Under the pieces are notes generated by a model, which ran no database searches, was not told the origin of the DNA, and worked only from the letters and a program-made list of their open reading frames with translations. Of a stretch of DNA of 64,000 nucleotides, positions 31,261-43,830 are shown in pieces. The stretch is from Plecoglossus altivelis. Lineage: Eukaryota; Chordata; Actinopteri; Osmeriformes; Plecoglossidae. The DNA lies in assembly GCA_036571765.1 (NCBI GenBank), contig BROE01000023.1, forward strand, positions 2,300,688 through 2,364,687, in the 5' to 3' direction. Each line of letters starts with the position of its first letter. Within the stretch, counting starts at the first letter, position 1. Position numbers and translations under genes: made by a program.

Positions 31261-33883
31261 TCGCTTGTTTTGACTGCGCGTCGATGTTTGACCGCTTTTT
31301 CGAGGGAAAACAATCTGTCTACCCGAAAGTGGTGATGCAAAATACATTATATTCAATCGAGGCACACCACTTGGAATGAAAAACGTCCTTCCATTCATAG
31401 CCTCAAGTCTCACCCTCTACATGTATCGTAACTGTCATGGCAAGTGAGTCACGCACACCTGCCGCATGGCATTCTGGGACTCTGTGGATTAGAGCCTGAT
31501 GCTGGGAGGAGACACCCCACCTTGCACTTTCGCAGTCAGAGTTCAACTATGCACCCCTCAGTTGAGAAAGTAGATGTGACACTTGTAAAAGTCCTCTGAC
31601 AGAATTTGAAGTTGCACTTACCTGAGACACGCAACCACTCTTTCTTCATTACCATTTCCATGTCTTTATTATTCAACCCATGGAGAACATCCTGTGAACT
31701 GGAGCGCGTACTAATTCCTAATTAACCACCCGGGCCAAAGTTCGATACAGGCCGTGACCTGAAACTACCGAACACGGCCAGTCAAGGTCTCAAGGCACAA
31801 CCGCTTCTCTGCTACGTAAATGATCCTTCTCAAACCTCTTTCCTGCTCACAAACGTACCTTTCTCCTGTCGAAACAAGGGATTTGGGCTGAGAAAGTCTA
31901 TGAGATACTGGTGTAGCAGCTGCCAGTCACAGGTGTGCCTGAGGTCTCCCTGAGGAAAATCCTGGCTGGATTTTTTTTTTCATCCACTGCCTGTCAAACA
32001 GTCACAGACAAACCAGACAGGGAATAAACAACATAGAGTAACGATGGACTTTGCCGTTAATCTCCACCAAAGCCGTGTGGCTGACAACAGCGTGTTTTAC
32101 ACCGTCAGACGGATTAGACGTGTGTACGCTCGCCTAACGGGCAAAACCCACATTCGGCCGACACCCTTCGAGCACACAAAAGCGCTGGCGGGTGACTAAA
32201 CGTCTGTGTTTGCTTTAGGTCGAGTTCTGCACCCCATGTCGTTGCGACACCGGACACCTGTAGGGCAAAGGCATGGGATTCTGGGGGTTCCAGGGAGAGT
32301 ATTAGAGGATCTGATGAATGAACAAGACAGACATGAGTAACTTCGACCAATACTGCTTATCTGTGAGCTTGCGTTACACAAAGGAGTTAGATAACCCATG
32401 AGAGCTAGGGAAACAGACCTGGCAGGAAGGGCAGAGGAGTATGGCTGGTTGCGACAGATCCCGGATGCTTAAAATGTTCGGAGAACAGTTAACCATTGAC
32501 TGAGGAACTGCTAGCATGGCATTCTTGGTCGTCTACTCACAATCCCCAGAACACACAAAGCATGAAGTCATTATTAGACTCCACCTGCCCTGAGCAGTCA
32601 CTGCATCAGTAATCAATGAGAATAGAGTTATGTGGTGTGTCTGGAAAACAGAGGGGGTTCTATGTACAAAGGGTGTGTGTGTGCCTCCCTGTGCAGGTGG
32701 TCTACATTTAACTGGTTTATATCATGAAAATGCAATTCGCTCACTGTTGTTTGTTAAAGTTGTGGTGTGTTGCCTTTGTTCAGTCCGTGTAACCGTTTAG
32801 ACAAGGGGAGACGGAAAAACAAGAATCAAATGCAATGGATTCAGGCCTTTTAACTGGTTTACCCAATATTGCACAGTCAAGGTAGGAAGTTGTTGGTGAT
32901 TTAAAAAGGAAATGACAGGACTAGCTCTCTCCTTTACTGTCTAAAAGTACGTATTTCAATTTTACACTACACCTCACACAGAGGACATATGTGAAATGGA
33001 TTTATTCTATTTTTGTTTTCATTCCATTTCTGCTATTCTTCTCTCCCCCCAAAAAATAACAAATCAATTTAGGTTATGATGCTTCCAAAGGGTTAGGTCT
33101 CTTTCCAGATGTAGGCAGATATTTATATAAAAAAGACAAGCTGTATATTAAAAAAGGTGTCTCAATTTGTAAATGGTAAATCTGCCTGGAAACAGCCCTC
33201 CCATTCCATAAACCTCCACCAAGACAACCTTGAAAACATAACCTTATAACATCACAGGATTGAAAAACTCGTCAAATATACCAAGGCCTCAATGCATTCT
33301 TTCTCTAAAGAAGATCCTACCTTTGTGTCTGGAACACAATATATCAGATTTTCATCAGCTTGTGAGCAACACCTACGTTTCTGAATTTGTATTGAAAGGC
33401 CAGCAGATAATAGGAGTAGTCGGGACATTTGCAATTCAGGTCCAGAACAATCCCTGTCAACCAACTGCCTTTTCTAAGTCTGGACATAAAACAGGACAAC
33501 AGAACTAAAGTGTCTAGGTCCCCAAGGTCTTGTTTGGGGCTCTTGGTTTGGATTAAAGAAAGCTCATCGCTTCCTCCTTTCACCTCCTTTTAGCTTTTTC
33601 CAAAGAATGCAAAAGAAGGGAGGTGTATACAATCATTATTTTATACAAACGCATTCTTTTCTCCACCCAATATGTCAGTTTCCATTCAGAAAAGCTCACT
33701 TCTGACATACCCCATTGTTTAACGTACAACAGCAGTACTCTACACAGCAGGCTTCGCCGAGGTAAAATAATTGTTAGCGTAAATAGAGAGTGACAAGGAG
33801 CCTGATTTAATCTGGAGAAAAATACAGTCTGTTACAAAATGTCGGCAGAATCGTTTGGAGAGATGGGATCAAAATAGAGAGCG
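31261..33883. other. Long non-coding stretch, nothing recognised
   Basis: Unique mixed sequence, an unbroken T run at 31971-31980 and a weak GT patch at 32670-32682. Several 60-80 codon frames on both strands are consistent with chance. Confidence 0.5.
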
Positions 33884-33925
33884 GGAGGGAGGTAGGGAGG
33901 GAAGGAGGGAAGGAGGGAGGGAGAC
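33884..33925. repeat. (GGGA)n/(GGAA)n tract
   Basis: GGGAGGGAGGTAGGGAGGGAAGGA-like purine repeat; a G-quadruplex candidate. Confidence 0.9.
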
Positions 33926-34094
33926 TGGTACAGTATCCTTCCCTTGCGCAAAACATCTTTCTTTGAAAGACAAAGTGTTAAGTTAGGCTACTCTGCGTGC
34001 TGTCAATAAAGCCGTTTTTCATCCAGCTGTCGCAGTCTATATATTGATTAAGTCATACATCACTTCAGCTCTACAAGACATTATTTCTAATTAA

Positions 34095-34310
34095 AAAGTA
34101 AGCCATAAATTGCGTCCTTTATTGCTTGGCCAGGTTGTAAATAAATTCCCGGCGGTCTGTGGCTGGTGAGGGAGGTTTGAAGGCTTGGTGAGGGACAGAT
34201 GCACAGGACTGGACCGCTGGAGACTGCACGCTTGACATGGGAGGAATGGGATTTCCTTTTGCTTTCAGAAAACCGCACAGACATCCACCATTGCTCCAAA
34301 ACGCCATCTC
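34095..34310. promoter_or_regulatory. Enhancer-like block
   Basis: CCATAAATTGCG and CCTTTATTGCTTGGCC (HOX/CDX-like) lie in unique sequence just after an AT-rich stretch. A 70-80 codon minus frame overlaps but is unrecognised. Function inferred. Confidence 0.27.
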
Positions 34311-34864
34311 TGAGCGTGGCAGGCTAACGCGTATCTGTGGCACGCACGCGTACACACATTAGGGCTCCAATGGGAATACTGTCGAGAGCTACTATTTGTG
34401 TTCTCCAAAATAACAAAGCAATCCTCCAGAGGCTGTGGATCTCCTTGACAACCTACCGAGCAACCGCCGAGCTCTGCTTTTTGAACCGCTTCCGCACCGA
34501 CAACACACTACCTCTAATCTGTGCTTGGGTTACGCTGCCCTTCTCTGACATCCATCCAAAGGCACAGCGCAGGAGGCAGATTTAGATACAGCTCCCTGGT
34601 TGAGAGCCAGATCTCAGGCCACATCCACAGCCACCAATTTGGACTAGTAAGGAGAGAGGCGCCCTCAGAGCACCACTGGAGACCCCCTTTTCCCATTCGA
34701 CAGCTTCTGATTACCCCAGCATGTGTGCTGGTTGTCAGGCACAAGGATCCCCAGACGCCCACTCACTGAGGGTCGGTTATTTTTCGACGGGCACTGAGGG
34801 ACATCTAATCTCACAGGTGTGAGCCAAAGAGAGGGATGTTGAAAGGGGTGGGTGGGGTGGTAGT
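34311..34864. other. Non-coding, balanced composition
   Basis: Unique sequence open in short frames on both strands; may continue the regulatory block. No gene recognised. Confidence 0.4.
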
Positions 34865-35095
34865 GGGGGGGGGGGGGGGTATGTGTAGTATGTGTCAGCC
34901 TGCCTGTAGGTTTCTCCTCTCCCTCGGTCCCTTTGTGTGTCTCTCTCTCGCTCCACCTCATTTACCTGGCAGCACAAGAGAGACCGGACAGCACGGCGCA
35001 CATTGACTGTCCGTGTGTGTGTGTGTGAATAAGTGAGTGAATTAGTGAGTGAGTGAGTGAGTGAGTGAGCATTGCAGAGAGAGAGAGAGAGAGCT
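34865..35095. repeat. G15 run, GT, GTGA and GA tracts
   Basis: G15 at 34865-34879, (GT)n at 35013-35028, (GTGA)n at 35032-35070 and (GA)n at 35075-35091, separated by short unique sequence. Confidence 0.9.
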
Positions 35096-35797
35096 ACAGT
35101 CATACAAAAACACATACAGTCACATTTGTTTGACTGACAGCCAGTCAGGCTCCTTTCCAAAAATGGAGGCAGTGTATTTGGCGCCCGTGGGCATTCAGGC
35201 TGTGTAAGGGGGTCTAATGAGATAGCTAAAAAGGCCAAGATGGAGTGATCCTCTCTATAAAAAGAGCCAACTCTAATCTCTCCCCCACTTACAGCACTGT
35301 CCTCCTCCACCTCTCGTCTCCCCTGAAATCCTGGTGGGCCACACTTCAAACACATCACCCCACCCTTAGACAATCTCCTCTGGAACTACAGGCTGCATTA
35401 GAAGGTCACAGTTTACATCCTGGGTTATGAAACGAGGAGAGAAAATGAATCGTCTGTGCTTGTCGATGCATATGCATATATTAAGCACATGTATAGCACA
35501 GTATATGATATTAGCAGACACGCAGAGAAGCTACCTAAGCATTGCTCCATTATCGTGGCCAGGTCCCATCACGCAGGGTTTACTGTAACACTGTACCTCA
35601 CACATGCTGCACAGGGATATCTGCTAACCCCTCCGGCTACCATGGAAACGTGATAGACATATCATCAGCTAGGAAGAGCTGGTCCGTCATCACAGATGAT
35701 GTCAAATCATTGCGGTCGAAAATCTATTCCGCTCCAACGGCTTCAACCCGTTTACATTAGAATAAACGGCTGAGGCACTAGCAAAAAGAGTGAAATA
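35096..35797. other. Non-coding, nothing recognised
   Basis: Mixed unique DNA with a short CT/CCT-rich section near 35275-35330. Confidence 0.5.
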
Positions 35798-35865
35798 GAG
35801 GAGATAGAGGAGGGAGGTGGAAGGGAGGGAGGGAGGAAGGGAGAGAGAGAGGGAGAGAGCTGTCT
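35798..35865. repeat. Purine tract (GGGA/GA)
   Basis: GAGGGAGG and GAGAGA units on the plus strand. Confidence 0.88.
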
Positions 35866-36212
35866 CTCTGAGTTAGCGCTGTCGGACGGGAGGTGGGGTG
35901 ATGACGTTACAGACACACAAAAGCCCTGTCAGGTGGCGTGAGCATCCGAGACCGGGCATTAAGCATGACGGTGCACTAAAGCCGTGTCGGACAGTCCCGC
36001 CTGCACACCTTCGTCTGACTCGGCTCTGTTGATGTGGCCCTCCCTTTTCCCATCCCTCTTCCTCCCTTCTGCCCATCCATCCCTCCCTTCATCCATCCTT
36101 CCCGTCATAGTCGGGGCAGGAATCGCAGTTGGGGGTGGGTCCTCAGAGCAGTCTAATCAAGCCGAGTGGAACGCTCCTTCGCAAGCGCTCTCTGGGATTG
36201 AGGATGTGGGGG

Positions 36213-36256
36213 AGCGGGAGGGAGGGGGAGGGAGGGAGGGAGGGGGAGTGGGGGAG
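36213..36256. repeat. (GGGA)n tract
   Basis: GGGAGGGAGGGGGAGGGAGG-like units; G-quadruplex candidate. Confidence 0.9.
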
Positions 36257-36489
36257 GACCTCCCAAACAGGGCGGCTGACACTTCACCGTGATGATTTAA
36301 TTGGTTGATTGCCTGTTTGTCTTCAGCTACAAGCCTTGACACTGAAACGTGCTGTTTATATTTTTGGGACATTTCAAACACAGACACAAAACAGACCCCC
36401 TCCATAACACATTCTTTCTCTTTCTTCATGTAGTCCATTTAACAAATGCATTTTGAAACTAAACAGCATGACCCCACAATGACTAATTG

Positions 36490-36572
36490 AAATAATGAAC
36501 TAATGGATGACATGACGGATGGATGACTGCATGAAAAGATGGATGAAAAGATGGACAAAAGAATGAACGAAA
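36490..36572. repeat. Degenerate (GATG/GAAT)n repeat
   Basis: GGATGA, GGATGGATGA and GATGGATGAAAAGATGG units show a decayed tetranucleotide array. Confidence 0.75.
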
Positions 36573-36929
36573 AAGGCATGTGTTGAGAATCAAACGGCGA
36601 AAAGTGGGGCACGTTAATGGACGCATGCTGGTCCCATTTGACTTCGGTGGGGCTTGATGGCTGAGAGTTTAGAAAACCTTCAAACTCCATCTAGAGCTGT
36701 GGGCGCGATGCCAGCCCCCAGCTGAGTCACCAAAGTCGTGCACTCTACTGCGACAACGGGCACTGAGACCATGCATACTGTATGAGGACTTACGTAAGGA
36801 CGTGAGCTGTGGTTCCCTTGTCGCAGCAGCACGGCAAACACTATATTACGCAGACCCAAGCAAGGCAAGGGGCAACATGTGTAGGCACACACACACACAT
36901 ACACAGAGGGCAAGCGCTGAGCAAGCATG

Positions 36930-37062
36930 AGTAAGAGCGAGAGACCGAGACGGAGGGAGGGGAGGGGGGGAGACGATAAAGGGAAGACAGAGAGAGAGGG
37001 TGGGAAGGAGGAGAATGGTGGCGGGAGGGGGTGGTGGCGACAGAGAGAGAGCGCCTGAGAAA
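36930..37062. repeat. Imperfect purine tract
   Basis: GAGA, GGGA and GGTGG units over about 130 bp; the minus-strand PSLS-type frames are artefacts. Confidence 0.85.
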
Positions 37063-38363
37063 GAACAATGTTGGGACAATGCAGTGCCGTCTGGGGAGGA
37101 ACAAACTGGAATGTAGCCAGATACAATTCAGAATAAACAGTGTGTTCAAACACAGGCCGTATGTGTGGACGCCACTTGGAAGGCAGTGTGTGGACACACC
37201 ACTTTGAATTACCACATAAAACGGGGGTAATTGATATACCCAGGTAGTATTTTGTAGGTGTGGTACAGTCTAAATTAAACCTTCAAAAAGGGGTGGTTTT
37301 AGAGTGAAAGCCAGCCAAACAGTAAGTGGATTTCTTGTCTGACAGATGGGTTCAAATGTTTTTCCAGTTTGTTTTGTATTCCGTCTGACCTCTATAACTA
37401 ATTATATTCATGCATGTCTTTGGAACAGCAAGACATCTCTCATTTGCATCAGGAAAGTGAGATGATTGGTTGACATTTTCCACGGTGACTATCTCTAACT
37501 GTGGGAGGCTCATCATGATCAGTAAGGACCCCTCTCGCCCAGTGGGGCAGAGGTGACTGTAAACATGCCTGAGCAAATATATCTCTCCCTGTCAAGATAA
37601 CAATGGTCGGTGTTGCGTGTCAACAACTTGCCCCATAACATTCTTATCACACGTTTATCAACCCCTTTGTGGTTGAGAGAGACCGTGTCTTTTCCATAGT
37701 ACCTTTGACTGAATTATGAGTTCCTAAATTCTTACAGGAGATCCTTTTGTTTTCCAATGTGGCAATGGGACTCCAGTAAACTACCTTTGGTGTTCACAAC
37801 AAGGATTTATCTCCACTCCATTCAAACGATGTTTTGCATCCCTTCTGGCAGGCCCAGAGAGCATCGGCAATGCCAGCCACTAACACAACAAATGGTTGGG
37901 CTTTAAGATAACAAAAGCAAACTCTAGGGAGTGCAGTGTCATCATTGCCCCATTGTGGTGAACTGGGCCTTGAAATGTTGACATTGCCTGGATTTGGTGG
38001 CTATGCAAAGCATGATGGGAAAGTCGGAGGAGACCCAACACGCTGACTATGTTTTCATATGTGTGTTGCATATTAATCAACCACAGAGTAGTGACCCCAC
38101 CTCCACCATTTAAATCAACTCTTGATGAGGGGAAAATATTTCTAACATTTAACTCAAAAGGCAGAAATGTTTGTTTGTTTGTCTGTCTGTGGCTCAATTA
38201 TCTTGAGATTTGGGCATTCTTTCAAGTTCAGATCTGGTCAGTGTATGGCTACAAACCCAAGAACTTGTATTCTTGAGTTGTTGGGATGAGCCGTTGTCAC
38301 CAAATAAATATAAACATGTTCGTTGCGACGTTGAACCACACTAAGCCACGGAGGCATTAGAAG
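37063..38363. other. Non-coding, one octamer site
   Basis: Mixed unique sequence with an exact octamer ATTTGCAT at 37442-37449. No gene or transposon recognised. Confidence 0.45.
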
Positions 38364-38400
38364 TCCCAGGGTTCCTGCCAGGTGGCAGGAAGCCCTGGGA
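38364..38400. other. Tight hairpin with CTCF/E-box-like centre
   Basis: A 16-nt arm TCCCAGGGTTCCTGCC pairs with GGCAGGAAGCCCTGGGA (17 nt, one bulged G) across the 4-nt loop AGGT. The loop and inner stem give CCAGGTGGCAG, like a CTCF core, and the E2-box CAGGTG. The stem is too short for a canonical pre-miRNA. It may be a DNA cruciform or bound site, or a chance inverted repeat. Confidence 0.45.
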
Positions 38401-38983
38401 GACCCACCACATTCGCCAGATCACCAAAGTAGAAGTCTTGAATTCAAACGAAATACTAGTACACCAGTGTTTTAAAACTGCAGAAACTGTATCCAGTCTT
38501 GTGTAGAGTTTCCCTGCATGATAGCTGCCTTCATCTCCAGGCCAAACCTGGCCTACTCATGATCAAAAGACATAATTCAAAGTGACCACATATTAGGCAG
38601 AAACAAAGTGCTTTCAACGAAGGTCTTAATTTCAAGTCAGGATGTATTAACATGTTTGTTACGAGAGGGCTGCATGGACACAAATTAATTTGACACCTCT
38701 CAACTCTGATCGAGTGCTTGATTCCTCAAACCACACTTTTTCTCACGTCAGCAGGCCATACAGGGGGAAAGATTGAGTTTCTGTAAATTGAAGTTTATAG
38801 ATGTGTAACGTAAGCACTTTGTGGACAATGCTAAAATATCTAGATACTAATGGGCTGCTACATTCCATGTACTACCAACTCACCATTCTCAATGTATTTG
38901 AAATCAGTTGAAATTACACTTTCACCTTGAAATGAAAATGTGACACAAGAGCCAGCATCTTTAGTCCATCTTCTAAGTGGTGC
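38401..38983. other. Non-coding AT-rich stretch
   Basis: AT-rich unique DNA without supportable features. Confidence 0.5.
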
Positions 38984-39002
38984 TGACAGTGGGCTGATTG
39001 AT
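38984..39002 (+). promoter_or_regulatory. MEIS plus PBX-HOX module
   Basis: TGACAG (38984-38989) and TGATTGAT (38995-39002) are 5 bp apart on the same strand. This is the second MEIS/PBX-HOX pairing in the window (other at 6442-6466) and the tighter one. Confidence 0.4.
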
Positions 39003-40119
39003 GGAAACAAATTCAAATCTATTGGACTCTACGAGAGAACAAGAGATTACTGCTAGCATCGTAAGCGTGAACAACCACTTTTGGGCAGGAAGTGCGCCGT
39101 TCTGATGGCCCAAACAACCCCCTGCTTAGCATATCTCCGGCTCCACAGCTTTTTTTCAGAAGGTAGTGTGTCACCTTCAGCAAATTTACTAACCAAACGC
39201 GATAAGGAAACGCTAATTCCGCCCACCGTCTCCTTCATCCCCAAGGCTTATATCGTGTCAAGAGTTCCTTTGTAGGGGTGTGAGGGAGATTACTTTTTTC
39301 CCCGTTCTGTGTGCCTGCCTGTGGACGAAGCCAGCCTCCCCTGCCTCTCTGAGTGGCAGGAAACGGAATGATCGACGGAGGGGGCGAACATAGAATCAGA
39401 GAGTAAACAAGGGGGGCGAGACTTGACTTGATAAACGTAATAGCCGGCAGGAAGAAGAGGAGCAAGGGATGAGGGGGAAGGGAGAGGGTAATGGGTGAGG
39501 AGGGATAGGAAAAGGAGAGGTGTGGAGGAGAGAGGGGAAGAGGACCTGGTGGGCAGATTGGCCCGTCATTGATGGAAAAACCCTGCCAGTAAACTCTGGA
39601 GGGCAAACAATCAAGTTAATTGAATTCTATCCTAGTTCACAGCGGGGATGCACCAAAGCTAGCGACTACCTCCGAGTCAGAGGGGAGGGGAGGGAGAAGG
39701 AGGATGTGGGGAGGACTTGGAATAGAATCAGGGAGGTGGGGAGAAAGGAGACATGGAGCAAAACTGACAAGACTGTGGGAGGAACACAGAACTAGAGGAG
39801 GAGAGAAACAATGGAGGAAGAAAGAAATCAGGGAAGAAGAACAGGAAGGCAAGGTGAAAAGCAAACAATGACAAATAAAACACAGAGAGTGTGTGTGTGC
39901 ATGAGAGGAAATGAAAGATGACAGGTGGTGTGTAAATGTATGACAGGGAATGTGTGTGAGTGTGTGTGAGGGGAGAGGGGGGGGGGAGCTTACGGAGACT
40001 GGAGACATAGGCAAATAGAAGCCAGCTGTACTTTTGCATGATGACTCCCAAAGCAAGATTTTGCATCAGGGAACAAAATCCAATGCTTGGTGGATGCGCG
40101 TGGTTACCAGTCCACCGCC
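39003..40119. other. Non-coding with long purine-rich section
   Basis: A purine-rich, GGGA/GAGG-type section runs from about 39455 to 39890 with a break at 39545-39660, then GT and G10 patches near 39890-39990. Minus-strand frames up to 139 codons come from this bias. Confidence 0.5.
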
Positions 40120-40340
40120 AAAGGCAGAAATTAGAGGCTTACCGGCACAGTCCGGGAGATTTGCATATGTTGATGAGCACCTATCATGAATCATTTCCAT
40201 AAACATCATACCGCACACTGGGAACAAGGAAAATTGCCCTGCATCCTAAATGTTCTTCAGTGGATTACTGTGAAGGGAGCTGGAGTGGCTTTAATCTGGA
40301 ACTCCTGCATATTCATGCATTGCAATAACACTTCTTGAAA
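40120..40340. promoter_or_regulatory. Enhancer-like block with octamer
   Basis: An exact octamer ATTTGCAT at 40159-40166 followed by ATGTTGATGAGC, then ATGAATCATTTCC, CATAAACATC (forkhead-like) and GCATATTCATGCATTGC. Dense POU/homeodomain/forkhead-type words and no open frame. Confidence 0.37.
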
Positions 40341-40559
40341 CTTTGCAAAGTCAATAAGATAGCTGAACATTAACTGAATGTTGTTTTAGAAATCCAGAGT
40401 CCAATGTTATATGTGGAAAGTCTTGAGAAATTGGCGGATGAGGAAGCATGGTCACGGTATTAACATGCACTGTATGTTAGCACCCGGTGGAATGAGCAGT
40501 GTGATTTAAGCAGGACTGATTACTTCCATACCTGTGTGAGTGGTTCTTTGCTTGGCCGA

Positions 40560-41110
40560 GTTCCTTATTAATCCAGGGCATCACATTTCAGAGGGTCATA
40601 ATCCAATCTAGGAGAAGGAGACATTAAAATAACCATTAAAAGTCAATTTTCTTATTTTAGCACACTGGAAAATATGGGCGAGCGATGCGGTGGGGAGCTT
40701 CCTGTTTTCAACTGATAAACAAGTTCAGTGAACACATCCATCGATTGACTACGTGCTGAAAACTGTAATATATCCATTTTTGGAAGAGTGGGAGTTAGCT
40801 ACCATTGTGTTATCAGCGTTTTTTGCCGCCTGCATTTGCCTGATGTCTTCTGACTTGGGACCATTATGAGGGTTATTTAGCTGCGTCTTCATAAATGTTT
40901 AACGTGTTGTGCGGGTCTGGCTCTCTCTCTCTCTATCTCTCTCTGGCGATGGGCACTGATTATAAATGTATGAAGAGCTATTCAGGTCACATCAGCTTTT
41001 AATGGTTGATTTACGAAGGCCCAACAAGGCCTTAGCGCCCGGTTCCACAACATGCAGCCTGATTTAAACTGCATTAACACTCTGTGGTAAATATCCCATA
41101 CACGCATTAG
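40560..41110. promoter_or_regulatory. Enhancer-like block
   Basis: Unique sequence with TTATTAATCC, ACATTAAAATAACCATTAAAAG, AAAATATGGGCG and TGATTTAAACTGCATTAAC words. A short CT microsatellite (40921-40944) interrupts it. Long, uniform CNE-like texture. Confidence 0.33.
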
Positions 41111-42429
41111 CATTTTGATGACTGCCTCCCCCGTTCACCTTTTCACTCTGTCTCTCACTCCCGCCATCCGTTCTGCTGCTCTCCGTGTCGGCGCAGGCCT
41201 TTGTATTAATCCATCTCAGCCATGCGCTCCTCCTCTACTTTAGCCTTTGTATCTGTCACTCACTGCCTCTTGTGCTCTCGCTTGCCGTCCATCACTACAT
41301 GTGTCGTTTCTCTTCGGCTCTATCCATTTCCTCTACTGTCTTCTTCAAATGGGCCCAGAGTGTGAAGAGGTTGAGTTTAATTACAGATGAATTAATGAGA
41401 CCAGGTGAACAATATCTACATAATTAATTCTTCTGAACTACATATAATTGGGGAAAAAGGAGGATAATAGAGTACGGAAAGGATGGATTCGAACGTAGCA
41501 CAAACCCTGAGAAACCATATCCCCTCCCTGCTATGTGAGGGTTTTCACATTGAAAAAGAGGATTGAGACGCAATTGTAATTTGGTTCGCACAATGTGCAT
41601 CTTCCTTCCATTTGAACCTCTGATGCTATAATAAAACATGTCCACAAACAAAGTGTCCAAACTATATCTTGTTTGAGGTATGGCCATTTGATTGGAATCA
41701 GCGGTAATCGTATTAGCAGGCAAATTGGAGTGAAATTGTATTTAATGAAACAGTTTACTGTGATTGCTAGCAATTTGTCTTGCTTCCTTATCTGACCTAT
41801 CGAGATAATATCCGACTTATCTATAGCAACAAGACAAACCTGGAATGGCATTGGAGTTGTAATTGCGATCATTTAGCCATTTTGTCCAAAGTTATATTTG
41901 TATGAATAGCTGACCATTTTGTTGTCTTAGAGATAACTTTTAAACCTGAAATAATCACTTTTCCGAGGTCAATTTGGTGTTGGCAACATGTGACTTTTCT
42001 TAAAGCTTCTCTGTGTCTTAGTACCCCCTCCCTCTGAGCTAAGACCCATACAGATTTGTAAAGCAATGCATAAAACCATAGCCAATGGCAGCTCAAATGA
42101 ATTAGTTTTCTTATATTGTCATCGTGGATTTCATCTGGCAGACTACAGTTATGTTCAGAGCTTAGAGGACTTACTGTAGGCAAGCAGGGGGTCCATTTTC
42201 AAATCTAAACAAGGTCAAATGTGAGACTTTTCATAATGCTAGAAACGTCAAACCGATCTATATGTATACAATAGAATTTTCATGTTTTGTAACCATTCGT
42301 TGTAAAATAATAGGCACCGGGCACTCGATTGTACGGGTAATGTCAAACAAGTATGAATGATTTGTTGCGTGACTACAATCTATCAACTGCAAATCACAGT
42401 CTAGACTAACTGACCATTTGCACTTGGTT
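41111..42429. other. Non-coding AT-rich stretch
   Basis: CT-rich section at 41130-41180, then AT-rich DNA with homeodomain-type words at 41375-41430 (TTTAATTACAG, GAATTAATG, ATAATTAATTC). No gene. Confidence 0.45.
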
Positions 42430-42715
42430 TAATAAGTGGAGTGAGTGTGTCCCCTGCAAGCCCGGTCTTCATTACAACCAATCAACAGGGAGGTCGTGTC
42501 AGCACGCCAGATGCAATAGGTCAGTTCTGCTGAACCGCTGAACTCGATTGGCCAGACAGAGCATCTGCCAGTTATTTTGGAAGCCCAGAAGGGTTTGGAG
42601 CAGAGCGCCCTGGCATATTGCAGACATCCCACCCAGAAACAAGTGTTGCATAACAGGAAACTAAAGATACAGGAGTCATGGTTTGATCCAGGGAACAATA
42701 GAAAAGGATTCACGG
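42430..42715 (+). other. Weak candidate exon with strong donor
   Basis: A plus-strand frame is open from at least 42577 and meets the strong donor GTAAGT at 42716 after CACG. Possible acceptors (CATATTGCAG near 42622; CATAACAG near 42656) have poor pyrimidine tracts. No protein recognised; a lncRNA exon or chance are both plausible. Confidence 0.13.
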
Positions 42716-43429
42716 TAAGTATTAGTACTGAAAAGTCCTACAAACTAGATGATGTGAAAATAGCTGAAACATATGGTTCTGTTTATTTCATGGTTTGTCC
42801 AACTTTGGGCCTAGGGAACAATGACGTGCAAGGCTTTTATTCCAGCCCATAGGTACACTACATACTTCACTTCTAATGTCTTCAAAGTACTCTTTCCCCC
42901 AACTCTCCAAACTCCACGTCCCATCAGGCAGTTGGTGTCTCTGCCAAATTTCATCTAACTCTATTACGTTCAACAGGGCAGAATTGATGCAAGCTGCTGG
43001 GTAGGGAAGCTTCCTAAACCTCTTCAATAGTGGTGAAACTACAAGACTGGGAGTGTGTGTCATGTGCTTATGCCAAGTTGAAGTTCATTCAATCTACCGC
43101 AGAGACTTAAGGATATACTTTGAAACACTATCTAAATAGGCAATGAACTTGACATATGAAGAAGTCAACCACTTCATTGAATAATACCATGGATGTATCA
43201 CCAAATGTATGCTTAAAATAAAAATAAAAAATACAACCAAAAAAAGGGATTAAAGTGAACAGAAGACTTGATGTATAACCTCTTCCGAGGACTTCAAGTT
43301 TCTTATTCCATCTTCCATCTAAAGCCTTGCAAAGACTGTCAGGGAAAGGTCATCACACCTGAGCAGGTCTCTGGGTGGGAAAAAAGAGCCAAACACCAGT
43401 GAGAACAGCGTGTGCTGTGACTAATGTGC
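42716..43429. other. Non-coding, nothing recognised
   Basis: AT-rich unique sequence. A-rich patch at 43215-43245. Confidence 0.5.
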
Positions 43430-43830
43430 GCCGATGGCCTGTGGGGCCCACCGGACAAAGGGGCCCCTAACGAAACCTCGTCGACGAGCGGGCTTATTAT
43501 ATCAGCAGAGTGGAAAATGTGCTGAGAGGGGTGAGATGTTAGGATGACCATGTCTGTAAAGTCCATTGTGCCCTCCGCCGCCCAGACGATGGCGTCGGGG
43601 GGACATAAGGTGCAATGGGCCGACAGGAGAATGGAGACAGCAAAGCCGCTGGCTCCAAGTGACACGGCCGTTGTGGGTATTGAGGCTAATGGACGAGGAC
43701 TATGCTCTCTTAGAAGCAGGTTTTCTAATGAACAGCACGCTCGCCACGCACCCAGCACAGTTGCTGTGACTGGATTATGAGGACAAATTAAGTCTGTGCC
43801 ACATATGGAGGGCAGGGTGACATTTAGCAT
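43430..43830. promoter_or_regulatory. Enhancer-like block, open on the minus strand
   Basis: About 400 bp of balanced, CpG-containing sequence with SOX-like CATTGTG (43564), GCAATGGGCC and homeodomain-like GGCTAATGG words. The minus strand is open for 163 codons (43339-43830) with non-biased residues but no recognised domain and no good splice pair. Regulatory or unrecognised exon; I favour the former. Confidence 0.28.

Noticed and set aside
38364..38400. MicroRNA precursor
   Set aside because: The stem is about 16 bp with a 4-nt loop, too short for a canonical pre-miRNA, and I recognise no known miRNA seed.
39637..40056. 139-codon minus-strand frame
   Set aside because: Reads through a purine-rich, GT-rich section; low complexity Ser/Pro/His.
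41489..41499. GGATTCGAACG as a second Pol III B box
   Set aside because: Last base mismatches, no A box and no SINE-like tail on either side.
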